From positions 4,898,001 through 4,962,000 of the forward strand of contig OX359191.1 of NCBI GenBank assembly GCA_947172415.1: a stretch of 64,000 nt of DNA, given 5' to 3'. The translations under genes and the position numbers were made by a program. The DNA comes from Chondrosia reniformis (Eukaryota; Porifera; Demospongiae; Chondrillida; Chondrillidae). Shown here piece after piece: positions 9,420 through 21,021 of the stretch. How positions within the stretch are numbered: the stretch's first letter is position 1; each line of letters begins with the position of its first letter. A model generated the notes under the pieces. It worked only from the letters and a program-made list of their open reading frames with translations. It searched no databases and was not told the origin of the DNA.

Positions 9420-11704
9420 AGTTTTAGCTTTCAAAAAGAATTGAATGTAGTTGTTGTATGTAGTACTTGTATGTACAAGTTATATGTACTAGTTGGATGT
9501 ACTAGTAACTGGTTGTATGTACTAGTTCTATATACTAGTTGTCAGTACTAGTTAAATGTTCTAGTTATATGTACTAGTAACTAGTTGCATATACTAATTG
9601 TATGTACTAGTTGTATGTACTACTTGCATGACCTAGCTGTATGTTCTAGTAGTAGTTATACTTGGTACTAGGTAGGCAATAGTTGTATGTACTAGATACT
9701 ATATAGTTGTTTCTATTAGTTGTATGTTCTAGTTATATTTACTAGTTGTAATTACTAGTTGTATGTAGTATTTGTATGTACTACCTGAATGTACCATATG
9801 TATGAACTAGTTTTACGTACTACTTGTATGTACTTGGTCCATGTACTATATAGTCGTAATGCTAGTTTAATGTACTAGTTGTAATACTGGTTTAATGTAC
9901 TAGTTGTATGACCTGGCTGTATGTACTATCTGTATGTACTAGTTGTATGTTCTAGTTGGATGAACTAGTTGTGTGTACTAGTGGTTTGTACTAGTTGTAT
10001 GTACTAGTTGTATGTAATATTTGTATGTAAAAGTTATGTACTAGTTGTGTGTCCTAGTTGTATGTACTAGTTCTTTGTACTAGTTGTATGTACTTGTTGT
10101 AGGTACTTGTTACTAGTTGTATGTACTAGTTGCATGTACTAGTTGAAATTCTAGTTTGATGTACTAGTTGCATGACCTAGTTGTATGTACTAGCTGTATG
10201 TACTATTTGTAGCACTAATATAATGTACTAGTTGAAAGAACTAGACGTATGTAGTACTATTTATATGTACTAGTTATATGTACTTGCTGTATTTATTAGT
10301 TGTTGATTCTAGGTTTAGTAGGTACTCAATAGGTACTAGTTGTATGTACTAGTTGTATGTACTTGTTGTATGTACTCCATTCTAGCAGTAGTTACTAGTT
10401 TTATGTACTTTCTGTATGCACTAGTACTGGGTATATTTACTAGTTGTAGGTGCTAGTTATATTTACTATTTGAATGTTCTAGTTCTAGTTGTAGGTACTA
10501 GTTGTATATATGTACTAATTGTTTGAACTTGTTGTATGTAGTAATTGTATGTACTAGTTTTATGTACTGGTTGTAAGAATTAGTTGTATGTACTAGTTGT
10601 TTGTCCTAGTTGTATGAACTAGCTGTATGTACTAGTTGTTTATACTAGTTGTATGTAGTAGTGGTAGGTACTAGTTATGTACTAGTTGTATGACGTAACT
10701 GTATATACTTGGTGTATGTACTAGTTGTATCTACTAGTTGTAATACTAGATTAGTGGACAAGTTGTATGAACTTGTTGTAAGTACCATCAGTATGTATTA
10801 GTTGTATGTACTAGTTGTTTGTACTAAATCCATGTACTAGTTGTAATACAAGTATAATGTACTAGTTGTATGTACTAGTTGTATATACTAGTTATGTACT
10901 AGTTGTGTGTACTAGTTGTATGTACTTGTTCTTTGTACTAGTTGTATGTACTTATTGAATGTACTCGTTACTAGTTGTATGTACTAGTTGCATGTACTGG
11001 ATACTACTTGTATGTACTAGTTACTAGTTGTATGTACTATATAGTTGTTTGTTCTAGCTGCATGTACTTGTTGTATATACTAGTAGTATGTACTAGTTGT
11101 ATGTTCTAGTTATGTACTAGTTGCATGAACTAGTTGTATGAACTGGATGAATGTACTAGGTGTATGTACTAGTTGTGTGTTCTAGTTATGTACTAGTTGC
11201 ATGAACTAGTTGTATGAACTAGATGATTGTACTGGTTGTATGTACTAGTTGTATGTACTAGTTTTGTGTACTAGTGATATGCACCAGTTGTATGTACTAG
11301 TTGTGTGTATAGGTGATATGTACTAGTTGTATGTACTAGTTGTGTGTATAGGTTATATGTACTAGCTTTATGTACTAGTTGTATGTACTAGTTCCATGTA
11401 CTAGTTGTAGGTACTTGTTGTATGTAGTAGTAATAATTATATTTACTAATTGTGTATTCTAGTTGTATGTCCTAGTTGTATATACTAGTTTTATGGACTA
11501 GTTTTATGGACTAGTTCTATGAACTGGTTGTGGAACTATATAGTATAATGTACTAGATATATGTACTAGTCGCATGTAGTAGTTGCATGTACAATATATA
11601 TGAACTTCTTCTGTGAACTAGTTGCAGTACTAGTATAATGTACTAGTTGTATGTACTAGTCGTATGTAGAAGTGGCATGTACTATATATATGTATATTTA
11701 CATA
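9420..11704 (+). repeat. 13-bp minisatellite array, forward orientation
   Basis: This continues the array after the ribozyme element, with the same TACTAGTTGTATG consensus. It includes related blocks such as GTTGATTCTAGG...TAGGTACTCAATAGGTACTAG near 10301, which recurs at about 13026. No coding sequence. Confidence 0.95.
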
Positions 11705-11711
11705 TTATGCA

Positions 11712-12427
11712 TGTTTAATTACAATCAAGTACTACACAGTGCAAGTTACAAATTTATACACAGATGCAAGTGACTCCCAAAATAATCACACTGAGGTATA
11801 AATTATAATACAGTTGCAAATGAATTCCAAAGTAATCACAATCAGGTATATTAAACGCTACAAGATTTTAGCCACAATGAAATTCTCAATTTCTGAACAC
11901 AGAGTAGTAGTCTCTGCAAATCATAGAAGGTTAAACACATGGCCTTCCAATTACCTTTTCACACCTTAGTATAGACTGAAGATGATGCATTTGCTTGCCA
12001 TTATCAGCAAAATTCCAGTCTCATGCAGGGGGTCTCAGCCAATTATCACTGCAGATTTGACTTGAGTGTGAGCTAGGAGTACCGTTGGTACCGTTGGTTG
12101 CATTTACATAAACAACAGGGTTAGAGACAATTTGGTAACTTGTACACAAGTAACATTGTTCATGAAATAAATTAAAGGCTCCCGTCTTTATGTCTGAATT
12201 TATTCTGACATCACATATCATTCCCTGTCACACACAGGGAGTGTTTTCTTTCAGTTGTTTCAGTTTGTTTTTTATACCTGTTGAGAAGGGTCCTCAGATC
12301 TGGAAATCCTGGAATTTAAGTGAATTGTTCATTGCGTATTCCAGTTGCTGCGATTACGTTCAATAACTAACTATAACCAGTACCCTCCATGCAGCAATGA
12401 GCCTTTACAGTATCATGAGCCTTTACA
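11712..12427. mobile_element. 716-bp insertion in the array flanked by TTATGCAT
   Basis: Unique AT-rich sequence flanked by direct copies of TTATGCAT (11705-11712 and 12428-12435). It starts TGTTTAATTAC and ends TTTACA, so TG...CA ends would suit a solo LTR, though a 7-8 bp target duplication is longer than usual for LTR elements and closer to hAT. No terminal inverted repeat or domain was found. It contains a small hairpin (TCCCTGTCACACACAGGGA, around 12222). Identity unresolved. Confidence 0.5.
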
Positions 12428-12435
12428 TTATGCAT

Positions 12436-13340
12436 ATTTACTAGTTGTATGTACTCGTTATATGAACTAGTTGTATGTACTAGCTTTATGTGCTAGTTGT
12501 AGGTTCTAGTACTAGCTATACTATGTACTATGTAGTTATCAGTTGTATGTATTAGTTGTTTGTCCTAGTTGCATGTACAAGTTGTATGTACTAGTTATAT
12601 GAACTAGAAGTATGTACTAGAACTAGTTATATTTCTTAGTTGTAGGTACTAGTTGTATGTACTAGTTGTGATGTAGTGGTTTTATGTACTAATTGTAGGT
12701 ATTAGTTGTATGTACTAGTTGTATGAACTAGTTATGTATTAGTAGTTTGTAATAGTTCTATGAACTAGTTGAAAATACTAGTTATGTACTAGTTGTATGT
12801 ACTAGTTGTATGTATTAGTTGTATTTACAAGTTATTTGTATTAGTTCTATGTACTAGTTCTATGTACTAGTTGTAGTACTAGTTTAATGTACTAGTAGTA
12901 TGTATTAGTTGTATGTACTAGTTCTATGCACTAGTTGTAGCACTAATATAATGTACTAGTTGAAAGTACTAGTCGTATGTAGTACTATTTATGTACTAGT
13001 TATATGTACTAGCTGTATGTACTAGTTGTTGATTCTAGGACTAGTTTTAGTAGGTACTCAATAGGTACTAGTTGTATATACTATTTGTTTGTACTAGCTG
13101 TATGTACTAGCTGTATGTACTAGTTGTGTGTACTTGTTGTATGTACTTGTTTTATGTACTCCATTCTAGCAGTAGTTACTAGTTTCATGTACTTTCTGTA
13201 TGCACTAGTCCTGGGTATATTTACTAGTTGTAGGTGCTAGTTATATTTACTATTTGTATGTTCTAACACTAGTTGTATATGGGTACTAATTGTTTGAACT
13301 TGTTGTATGTAGTAATTGTATGTACTAGTATTATGTACTG
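12436..13340 (+). repeat. 13-bp minisatellite array, forward orientation
   Basis: Same unit and orientation as 3983-11704, including another TAGGTTCTAGTACTAG block at 12501. It ends at the left inverted repeat of the Penelope-like element; beyond that element the array runs in the opposite direction. Confidence 0.93.
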
Positions 13341-13707
13341 GAATAAGGATTTCTTCTAACTGCGTCGAACTTATCTTTGTAAAGGTTCATCTTTCGACTT
13401 TTAGAGCGTCTAGAGACGCAGTTTTTTCGATTCTTCTGTCTGCCAAACGTTTCGACCCTGGGGGTCTTCTTCAGTGACTGGTGTTGGTCTTCAAGGTGTC
13501 TTCCTTTATAGGCATCTTTTCCCGCCATTTTCAATTACCTCATCAGTGATGTCATCGGTTACATCATTTCCGGAGGAAGGAGAGACGAAGGGAGTATTCA
13601 TAAAAAAGGGTTTCCAACCACTTCTTAGTACAATTCCTTGATCTAAGTTCATTCTTACCTGACATTGTTGGATCTTCAGGGCTTCCTTAATTCTTCTTCT
13701 GTACCAG
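13341..13707 (-). repeat. Left terminal repeat of the Penelope-like element
   Basis: 367 bp nearly identical to the reverse complement of 15642-16010; the outer ends are GGAATAAGGATTTC (left) and GAAATCCTTATTCC (right). It covers the end of the GIY-YIG ORF (from WYRRRIKEALK) and the 3' UTR, including a strong hairpin GACCC-CCA-GGGTC followed by GAAACG (13440-13474) that is usual near Penelope-like termini. Confidence 0.85.
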
Positions 13708-13907
13708 TTCTCTTCCCTCTCCACCACTCTGGCTTGGCTCCACTCAATTGGATGGCCAGTTTTTAGGGAGTGAACAGCTAAGCCATTGTTCACATCTCCC
13801 ATCCTGACGGCACGTTTGTGCTCCGCCATCCTGACTTTTAGTGTTCTTCCCGTTTCTCCAGTGTACACTGCAGGGCAACTAGAACAGGGTGATCTGGTAA
13901 ACGACAC
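13506..13907 (-). pseudogene. Penelope-like element GIY-YIG endonuclease domain
   Basis: The domain reads SSCPAVYTGETGRTLKVRMA, EHKRAVRMGD and VHSLKTGHPIEW, with RRRIKEALKI downstream. CPAVYTGETGRT and the Arg/Glu/His positions match the GIY-YIG type that Penelope-like elements use to nick target DNA. This ORF is intact over about 130 codons and continues past the domain into an acidic tail. It overlaps the upstream thumb ORF in another frame near 13880-13907, so a frameshift separates endonuclease from reverse transcriptase. The first residues (before SSCPA) belong to the shifted frame. Confidence 0.88.
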
Positions 13908-14325
13908 CTTTAATATCCATAGTAGGCTGGGGTTGTTTAGGCCTAGATAGGATACTCCTCAGTGATCTCTGCTTTGTGAAGATGGTTTCGATGTTCATCT
14001 TCCGGCATGTTCTGGAGATCCTTTCACTGAGGCCTTTCACATATGGAATAAAAAGTTTACGTTTACCATCTACCCTACTTCCCTGGTTCCGTTGTCTCTT
14101 CTTCATGTGCCTAGCAGCAACCTTACTGGGGTATCCCTTGGCCTGGAGTACCCCTTTCAGGTGCTCTTTTTCCTCTTGGAGGACACTGGATCCAGTACCA
14201 CAGATCTTCTCCACTCTGTCCCTGAGGCAAAGGGCAATGCCAGCTTTCACCCTAGGATGGTGATGAGATGAGAAGTGAAGGTATCTATCTGTGTGGATTG
14301 GTTTTCTGTACACGGATGTACTCAA
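13879..14325 (-). pseudogene. Penelope-like RT thumb and linker
   Basis: Begins STSVYRKPIHTDRYLHFSS, the conserved segment that follows the catalytic palm in Penelope-like RTs, then SHHHPRVKAGIALCLRDR, a basic region, and a linker FIPYVKGLSERISRTCRK leading to the endonuclease. It is in a different frame from the palm fragment upstream. At 14322-14326 the upstream frame (…ENEALKEV) stops at TGA and this frame starts, with roughly 90 residues that should lie between them missing. Confidence 0.85.
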
Positions 14326-15056
14326 ACTTCCTTGAGGGCTTCGTTTTCAAACTCTTCCATGAAGATGTTTGCCACCACTGGAGAGAGAGGAGAGCCCATG
14401 GCTGCCCCATCCTTCTGCTCAAAGAACTCGTTACCGTACTGGAAGTACGTTGTCCTAAGACAGAGTTCTGTGAGCATTGTAATGGGTGAGGGTCCAGAGT
14501 GGTCCGGTCTGATTGGGTGCTGTCTTCCCTCAGCCTCCTATCAATGATCTGTAAGGAGAGATCTATAGGTACCTTCGTAAACAAGCTCTTCACATCAAAA
14601 CTTATTGACTTATCTTCATTCTCTACTTGTAATCCCCTGATTTTCTTCACCAAGTCCTCTGAGTTCCTCACAAAGTGAGGAGTGTTCCCCCACAGGGGTG
14701 ACAGGATATTCGCCAGATACCTGGATAGGTGGTAGGTAGGGGAGTTTATAGAGGAAACCATAGGTCTTAAAGGGGCAACTGGCCTTATGGATCTTTGGGA
14801 GTCCATATAACTGGGGGGTGGAGCTCTGTTGGTTCTGAACCCTCTTCCTCAGATCATTGGGGAGTTTGCCATTCTTTTCCAGTGACCGGAGAACTTCAGT
14901 TACCTTCCGTTCTATTTTCAATGTTGGGTTCTTTTTGATTGGTTGATAGCTTGTATCACCCAAAAGTTCCCTTACTTTGCAGTCGTACTCTTCTTTGTCC
15001 AGGAGGACTGTGGCATTTCCCTTGTCTGCTGGAAAAATGATGGTATCAGAGTCCAC
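14285..15056 (-). pseudogene. Penelope-like RT fingers and palm (motifs up to B), frame-broken
   Basis: Two overlapping frames cover the region. The 5' one gives DTIIFPADKGNATVLLDKEE and STPQLYGLPKIHK; the other gives RPMVSSINSPTYHLSRYLAN, then SFDVKSLFTKVPID (motif A, catalytic Asp). A third frame, about 14322-14460, gives DGAAMGSPLSPVVANIFMEE (motif B and following helix). LPKIHK and SPTYHLSRYLA are hallmarks of Penelope-like RTs. Motif C (YxDD) is absent: the sequence jumps from ENEALKEV to LSTSVYRKP. At least two frameshifts and one large deletion are present. Confidence 0.87.
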
Positions 15057-15158
15057 CTTGAGTTCCTTGATGGCTGCTGTCTGAGGTTTGGTCAGATTAG
15101 GGCTCGGGACCCCAGCTTTTGACAGGCATCGTTGGAATTCACTCCTGAATTGTTCTCC

Positions 15159-15635
15159 CTAGTGACCAGATAAGTAACGAGCTAAGGATTCTGTCCCCGC
15201 AATGATGTCAACCTGTGGAATGTGACGAGGAGTTGGTATAAAAATAAGGCCAACGGTAAGAACCTGTCTCTGTTGTGGTGTCAACTCCCTCTTAGAAAGG
15301 TTGATGATCACTTTTTCTGGGTCAATGGGAGTGAACCTGTTGACCTCGATGTTCCTGTTTAGCTGAGACTGGAACTTCACCCTATGCCTCTCCTTGGTTT
15401 CCTGAATGGTCCTTTCAGCAATGTTGTCACTCCATTCCTTCAGTTTAGAGAAGGATTCCCTGCTGACCAACTTCATTAAGGAAGTTTCACAGGATTCCAA
15501 CAGCATTCGTGAGTGATGTAATGTCCTACGAGCCGCGCCAATACGTTCACGTACTAAAGCCATTGACGTGCGAAACGCTAATCGTTTAGCCTTTTCCGTG
15601 ACGATTGGGAGCCATATTCGAAGTCCTTTTGGCAC
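15159..15635 (-). pseudogene. Penelope-like element N-terminal region
   Basis: About 158 codons upstream of the RT. The C-terminal part, TPQQRQVLTVGLIFIPTPRH then VDIIAGTES, matches the conserved segment before the RT core in Penelope-like proteins (…LS..Q..VL..GL.F..TPR.IP..D). The N-terminal part is charged and probably coiled coil. The frame ends at a TGA/TAG near 15159; the linker to the fingers (15057-15158) continues in frame with breaks. The start is uncertain because the upstream sequence passes into the inverted terminal repeat at 15642. Confidence 0.75.
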
Positions 15636-15641
15636 AATCTT

Positions 15642-16010
15642 CTGGTACAGAAGAAGAATTAAGGAAGCCCTGAAGATCCAACAATGTCAGGTAAGAATGA
15701 ACTTAGATCAAGGAATTGTACTAAGAAGTGGTTGGAAACCCTTTTTTATGAATACTCCCTTCACCTCTCCTTCCTCCGGAAATGATGTAACCGATGACAT
15801 CACTGATGAGGTAATCGAAAATGGTGGGAAAAGATGCCTATAAAGGAAGACACCTTGAAGACCAACACCAGTCACTGAAGAAGACCCCCAGGGTCGAAAC
15901 GTTTGGCAGACAGAATAATTGAAAAAAACTGCGCCTCTAGACTCTCTAAAAGTCAAAAGATGAACCTTTACAAAGATACGTTCGACGCAGTTAGAAGAAA
16001 TCCTTATTCC
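15642..16010 (+). repeat. Right terminal repeat of the Penelope-like element (inverted)
   Basis: A forward copy of the element's own 3' end, encoding WYRRRIKEALKI and the acidic tail to 15843 and then the 3' UTR hairpin (15875-15909), lies head-to-head with the element's 5' region. The few differences from the left repeat suggest that the two arose together. Confidence 0.85.
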
Positions 16011-18069
16011 ATTATTACATACAACTAGTACAAACAACTAGTAACTACAGCTAGTTAATATAACTATTACATACAATAATTACACACAATTAGTACATAC
16101 AAGTATTACATATAACTACATAAAACTAGTACATGCAACTAGTACATACAATTAGTACATACAAATAGTTACTAGAACAAAAAACTAGTACATACAAATA
16201 GTACATACAACTAGTAAGTACAACTAGTCCATATAACTAGTACATACAGCTAGTACATACAATTAGTACATACAAATAGGTACTTGTACATACAACTAGT
16301 ACATACAAATTGAACCTACAACTAGTACGTACAACTAGTCAATAAAATTAGCACATACAACTATTACATAAACCTAGTACCTTCAACTAGTATATAGAAC
16401 TAGTACATAGAAACTAATACCTACAACTAGTACAAAAAACTAGTACATAGAACTAGTACCTACAAATAGTACATACAACTAGTACATACAACTAGTAAAT
16501 ACAGATTATTATTAGTACATACAACTAGTACATATAACTAGAACATATAACTAGTTACTAGTACATACAACTAGTACATACAGCTAGTACGTACAACTAG
16601 TACACGCAACTAGTTACTAGTACATACATCTAGTACATACTACTAGTACATTCAACAAGTTACTTGTTAATACAACTAGTAACTGCAACTATAAAATATA
16701 ACTACTCCATACGACAATTGCACACAACTAGTTCACACAACTAGTCCATATAACTAGTACATTCATCTACTACATAAAACTAGTACCTACAACTAGTTAC
16801 TAGTAGATACAGCTAGTACATGAAAGTAGTGCATACAACTATTACATACAAATAGTACATGCAACTAGTACCTATACATACAACTAGTTACTAGTACATA
16901 CAATAAGCACATACAGCTAGTCCATACAACTAGTAACTACAACTAGTAAATATAACTAGTACCTACAACAATTCCACACAATAAGTATGTATAACTAGTA
17001 CATATAACTAGGACATACAACTAGTATATACAATAAGTATCTAGTAAATAATACCAGTATATACAAATAATAAATACAACTACTGCATACAACTAGTTTA
17101 TTCATCTAGTTACCAGTAAATACAACTAGAACATACAACTAGTACATAAAAACAGTTAATACAACTAGTAAATATAACTAGTACAAACAACAATTACACA
17201 CAACTAGTACATACAAGTAGTATTTATAGCTACATACAACTAGTACATACAACTAGTACATAAAATTTGTACCTTCAGATAGTTACTAGTACATACAACT
17301 AGTACATACAAATAATACATACAACTAGTACGTATAACTAGTCCATATAACCAGTAATTACAAGTACCCCATAAAACTAGAACCTACAACTAGTACAGAG
17401 AACTACTACATAAAATTAGTACATAGAACTAGTACATAGAACTGGTACATAGAACTAGTACATTCAACTAGTAACTACAACTAGTAAATAAAACTAATAC
17501 ATACAACAATTACATTCAACTAGTACAAACAACTAGAACATATAGTACATACAACTAGTACATTACAACTAGTACATACAACTAATAAATACAGATTATT
17601 ACTATTACATACAACTGGTACCTATAACTAGTACATATAACTAGTTTCTAGTACATTCAACTAGTACAAACAACTAGTCCATACAACAAATACATACAAC
17701 TAGTACATACAACTAGTACATACAACTAGTACATCCAAATAGTTACTAGTACATACAACTAGTACATACTACAAGTACATACAACCAGTGACTAGTACAT
17801 AGAACTAGTAACTACAACTAGTACATAGTACTAGTACACACAACTAGTAACTAAGACTAGTTAATATTACTGCTACATTCAACTAGTACATACTACTAGT
17901 ACATACAACAACATGCAGCTAAGACCAAAATGTGTAAATAGAACTAGTGCAGAGATCTAGCACCTACAACTAGTACATAGAACTAGTACATACAATCAGT
18001 ATATACAATCAGTACGTACGACTAGTACATACAACTAGTACATTAAACTAATGCATACAACTAGAACTA
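16011..18069 (-). repeat. 13-bp minisatellite array, reverse orientation
   Basis: The plus strand reads ACATACAACTAGTA, the reverse complement of the unit at 3983-13340. The array is uninterrupted to the A-rich 3' tail of the LINE at 18070-18077. No coding sequence. Confidence 0.95.
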
Positions 18070-18077
18070 TTTTTTTT

Positions 18078-18351
18078 CTTTAGAAACAAAAACCTTAACG
18101 GAGAACCTTGTTACTTTTTGCCGTAGTTTACTAAGGTAAGGAGTATCTGGCTTGCATGGACAACCCTCAGTCAGTTATGTTTTCCCTTCTTTGGATTTTT
18201 AGCCAGAAGCCTCGGATTTGCCTCCTTCCGGCAGCAGCAGACAGGTGCATGTCGGGCCAAAGTTGCCCATCATAATAGGAGGGAGTACCTCCATACACCA
18301 ATTTACCACTACTTTCCAGAGGTCTACAGGCAAGGACTGGGACAGGACTAC
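18078..18351 (-). other. LINE copy B 3' UTR
   Basis: Non-coding sequence after the endonuclease frame. Its last 157 bp is shared with 3839-3982 and ends GTTTCTAAAG, then eight A. The segment nearest the ORF is shared with no other part of the window, because copy A has lost it and copy C is cut by the window end. Confidence 0.75.
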
Positions 18352-18949
18352 TTATCGTCCAGGTCCCAATCCCTCAACAGATAGATGTCGCCTCAATATC
18401 CTTACAGCCGAGCAGAGAACAGTTCTCTGCATCGCTCTCATCACCTCTACAGCACCTTTTGACAGCTTTGGAATTCCCCTTAGGTCTTCCAGGAGCATGT
18501 CCACTGTCCCCAAAGCCCCAATTATCATCGGGACTATCTTAATTCCGGAGCTCCTAAATTGTTTCCTCATATCAGCCCCCAGCTTGTGGTACTTTTGGAA
18601 CTTCTCTTGCCATCTTCCATTAAGATTGCTGTCAGGAGTGACTGACATCTCAATAAATGAAGATAGACTTACATAGCCGATCCTCAACCACTAAGTCTGG
18701 CCTTCTTTCTGTCATTTCATCATCTGTAGGGATACTAGGATCCCCCAAAATTTTGACAGCCCTATTCTCATAGACTGGTTTTGCTTCTAGTTTGTACCAG
18801 GGCTCTTCCTGCTTGAATCCATATTCTTTCAACAGTCTCCACAACACTATCAGTATTGCCCGGTCATGTCTCTCTTTGTAGAGAGAAAATCCCTTGGACT
18901 CACACATGTTTATATAGTATGTGTTTGACCGTTTCCATAGCCTTGCCAC
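18352..18949 (-). pseudogene. LINE restriction-like endonuclease domain
   Basis: Two overlapping frames. The first (18650-18949) gives SLYKERHDRAILIVLWRLL and ERRPDLVVEDRLCKS. The second (18352-18687) resumes FIEMSVTPDSNLNGRWQEKF, QKYHKL and then KIVPMIIGALGTV. RPD, about a dozen residues and a hydrophobic-Glu/Asp with V.PD.N and EK..KY is the catalytic core of the restriction-like endonuclease that nicks the target for priming. A one-base frameshift lies at about 18655-18665. The domain sits at the C-terminus, as expected for R2/R4-type elements. Confidence 0.85.
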
Positions 18950-19547
18950 ATTCTCTGCACATTAGGAGGCTAGAATTCCTCAGAATCCTATTTTGGTACC
19001 ACCTAGTGTCCAGCACATTATCTTGGGCTGCGAGAATCAGAGCCTCAGTTTGAGGTCTGAGTCTCCCCTCACAAAGCCACACATATGACTCCCTATTTGT
19101 GACTTGTCTGTGGTATGAGCCTTGGTGAGACCTTTTGGCTAGGTTACTTTTTAACCTTTCAGTCTGAGCCTCCCGGAGCTCACGTGCCAATCTCCTCCAT
19201 TCTCTTACACTATTTTGTGGGGGATCTGTCTTCAGCCACATTTCCGGTTCTAGTTCTATTCCGTGGCTTCTCAGTATCAATCTGGCTTCTTTCAAGACAG
19301 TCCTCCTCTGCTTTGAGCACTCCAGCCACTTTTGGTGTTTAACCACAACAGCTATGATTGGATCATTGGCCGTATGGAGGTATCTTGCCAGATTGACAAC
19401 AGCCCTGTCGTGATCAAAAGGAAAATTACAGAGCTCTCTACCACCTTGAGAGCGAAGCAAGTTCACTCTCTCAATGGCAGAGTTGTAGTGATGACACTGG
19501 TACTTTCTCATGATCTTTCTCACCATTCTGTCCAGTTTTGGGCTCAC
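18900..19547 (-). pseudogene. LINE RT C-terminal region with CCHC knuckle
   Basis: Follows the palm: LDRMVRKIMRKYQCHHYNSA, LARYLHTANDP, a helical region SVREWRRLARELREAQTERL, then CRECGKAMETVKHILYKH with the last Cys (CESKGF) supplied in a shifted frame at about 18900. C-X2-C-X7-H-X4-C before the endonuclease is conserved in R2/R4-type proteins. The frame changes at about 19550 (from the YMDD ORF) and at about 18910 (to the endonuclease). Confidence 0.82.
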
Positions 19548-20231
19548 TTTGAGTCCACCTCAAAACTGGGTAAGAGTATCTCAATAGAGAGGGACACAAC
19601 ATGTTAGAGGCTTCTGCAGCATTCTTACCATTGAGGTGAGAGCCCCACACTTTGTGGAGTCTCCTCCTCAATTCATTGATCAAGCAAGCTTTGACCTTGC
19701 TGTCATCTACCTCAAACAGTTGTTCTAGCCCTAGGTACTTATAAGTAGTACCTTTTTCAAGGCTCCTTATAGATTCCTCACTGCGTTCAGGGTTGTCTGG
19801 GCCAGCTAGAACTTTCCCCTTTTGCATGTGAGCTGTTCCACACTTTCTCACTCCAAACCTCATGCCAATGGCATTTGAGGTTTTCTCCACACATTCCATG
19901 GCTTCCCTGAGTTGATCAGGCCCTCCGGCATATATCTTAAGGTCATCCATGTACAACAAGTGTGATATGGTGTTCCTTTCCCCATTATACCAGAGGGTAT
20001 ATCCCTTGGTTCTGTTAAGAACTTGGGATATGGTAGCTATGGCAAGACAAAAGAGGAGTAGCGATAAGGAGTCTCCTTGGAAGAGTCCCTGTTATATTTA
20101 ACAGGGGTGCTCCTAACCACCTTCCCCGCAGTCCTCAACTCAAGCACAGTAGCCCAGTGTTTTGAGAAGAGCTCTATAGACCTCCCGATCCAACCTGGGC
20201 ACTTGATGGTTTTTGCACCTTCATCACCCAC
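19471..20231 (-). pseudogene. LINE reverse transcriptase palm (YMDD) and connection
   Basis: The segment 19471-19959 starts at LYMDDLKIYAGG (motif C, two catalytic Asp, 19942-19953), followed by NAIGMRFGVRKCGTAHMQKG (motif D region) and YKYLGLEQL, then RRRLHKVWGSHLNGKNAAEA. The part upstream (20037-20231, other frames) carries the remains of motif B, clear in copy C as GLFQGDSLSPLLF. YMDD.K.Y, with IGM.FG..KC downstream, is typical of R2-like RTs. Several frameshifts lie between 19960 and 20310. Confidence 0.88.
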
Positions 20232-20307
20232 CTGTGAGGGACTCTGTCATATGCCTTTACATAATCGATCCAAGCCACACTAAGTGGCTTGCCCATAATT
20301 TTGGCAT

Positions 20308-21013
20308 CTAGACCGATTGTTTGATCCAGCAGAAGACAGTACACACAGCCCCACCTCCTTTTCTCATGGCCCTTTGGGCCATAGGCAAAAGATCATTACT
20401 GTAGATGTAAGTGAGTAGTTCTGATGCAATGAATGTTGTGACCGCCTTGTACATTGTGTTGAGACATGCAATAGGTCGGTGGTTGGCCACACTTTTCGTG
20501 TCACCTTTTTGGGAATGAGTAGAGTGCGACCCCTTGTAAGCCAGTCTGGGACTGACAGATCTCCGCTCACCACCCTCCGTAATACATCTGCCAAGGCAGA
20601 CTGTGCAGAGGGGAGTGCTTTCCACCAAAAAGTGTGGATCCCATCCGGCCCAGGGGCTGACCAGCTTTTTACCTTTTTCAAGGCTGTCCTCAGTTTGGTC
20701 TCATCAATGCTATCGGCACCTTCAGAGGAGGTTCTACCAACCCTCTTTTTGGTTTCCTTTAGCCATTCTTTCACCCTGGGTCGTCTTTGTTGACCTTACC
20801 AACAGTACCTACAATCTTTGTACAAGAGTCTCTTACTACCTCAATTGAGGGAGCTTCATTGGAGGTTGGAACATTGCCATTCATCCGGAACTTCCTTTGG
20901 GTATACCAAAGGTGGCTTTGTTCCTGGAATTTCCTGCATTCAGCCGATCTTCGCTCTTGCAGAGTCCAGACCCTGAGTTTCCCCAGTGTCTGTTCTCGAG
21001 CTCTGATCAGCAC
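20308..21013 (-). pseudogene. LINE reverse transcriptase N-terminal part and fingers
   Basis: The ORF from 21013 (LIRAREQTLGKLRVW, ERRSAECRKFQEQ) leads to APSIEVVRDSCTKI, SWSAPGPDGIHTFWWKALPS and LTRGRTLLIPKK (RT motifs 0-2). A frameshift at about 20510 moves to RPIACLNTMYKAVTTFIASE and NDLLPMAQRAMRK (motifs 2a-3). PGPDGI and RPI.CL...YK are conserved in R2-like RTs. Copy C preserves the same segment as one longer ORF, which supports the reading. Confidence 0.85.
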
Positions 21014-21021
21014 ATTCAGGT

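Larger units (their letters stand above)
13341..16010 (-). mobile_element. Penelope-like retroelement (RT plus GIY-YIG), defective
   Basis: A minus-strand element with a Penelope-type reverse transcriptase and C-terminal GIY-YIG endonuclease, bounded by inverted copies of its own 3' end (13341-13707 and 15642-16010). Such inverted or tandem partial copies (pLTRs) are typical of Penelope-like elements. The coding region is split over several frames and lacks the palm segment with YxDD, so it is dead. The flanking 13-bp arrays point in opposite directions, so the element sits at a point of array inversion. Confidence 0.9.

Noticed and set aside
13440-13474. Hammerhead-like motif CTGAAGA...GGGTCGAAACG in the Penelope-like terminal repeats (also 15875-15909)
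   Set aside because: An extra A lies between the core and stem II, and the flanks do not pair as stem I. It is better read as the ordinary hairpin of Penelope-like ends. A covariance search could overturn this.
15800-15835. CTGATGAGGTAATCGAAAATGG in the Penelope-like terminal repeat
   Set aside because: It has the CTGATGAG and GAAA words, but stem II would be only 1-2 bp and no stem III/cleavage site fits.
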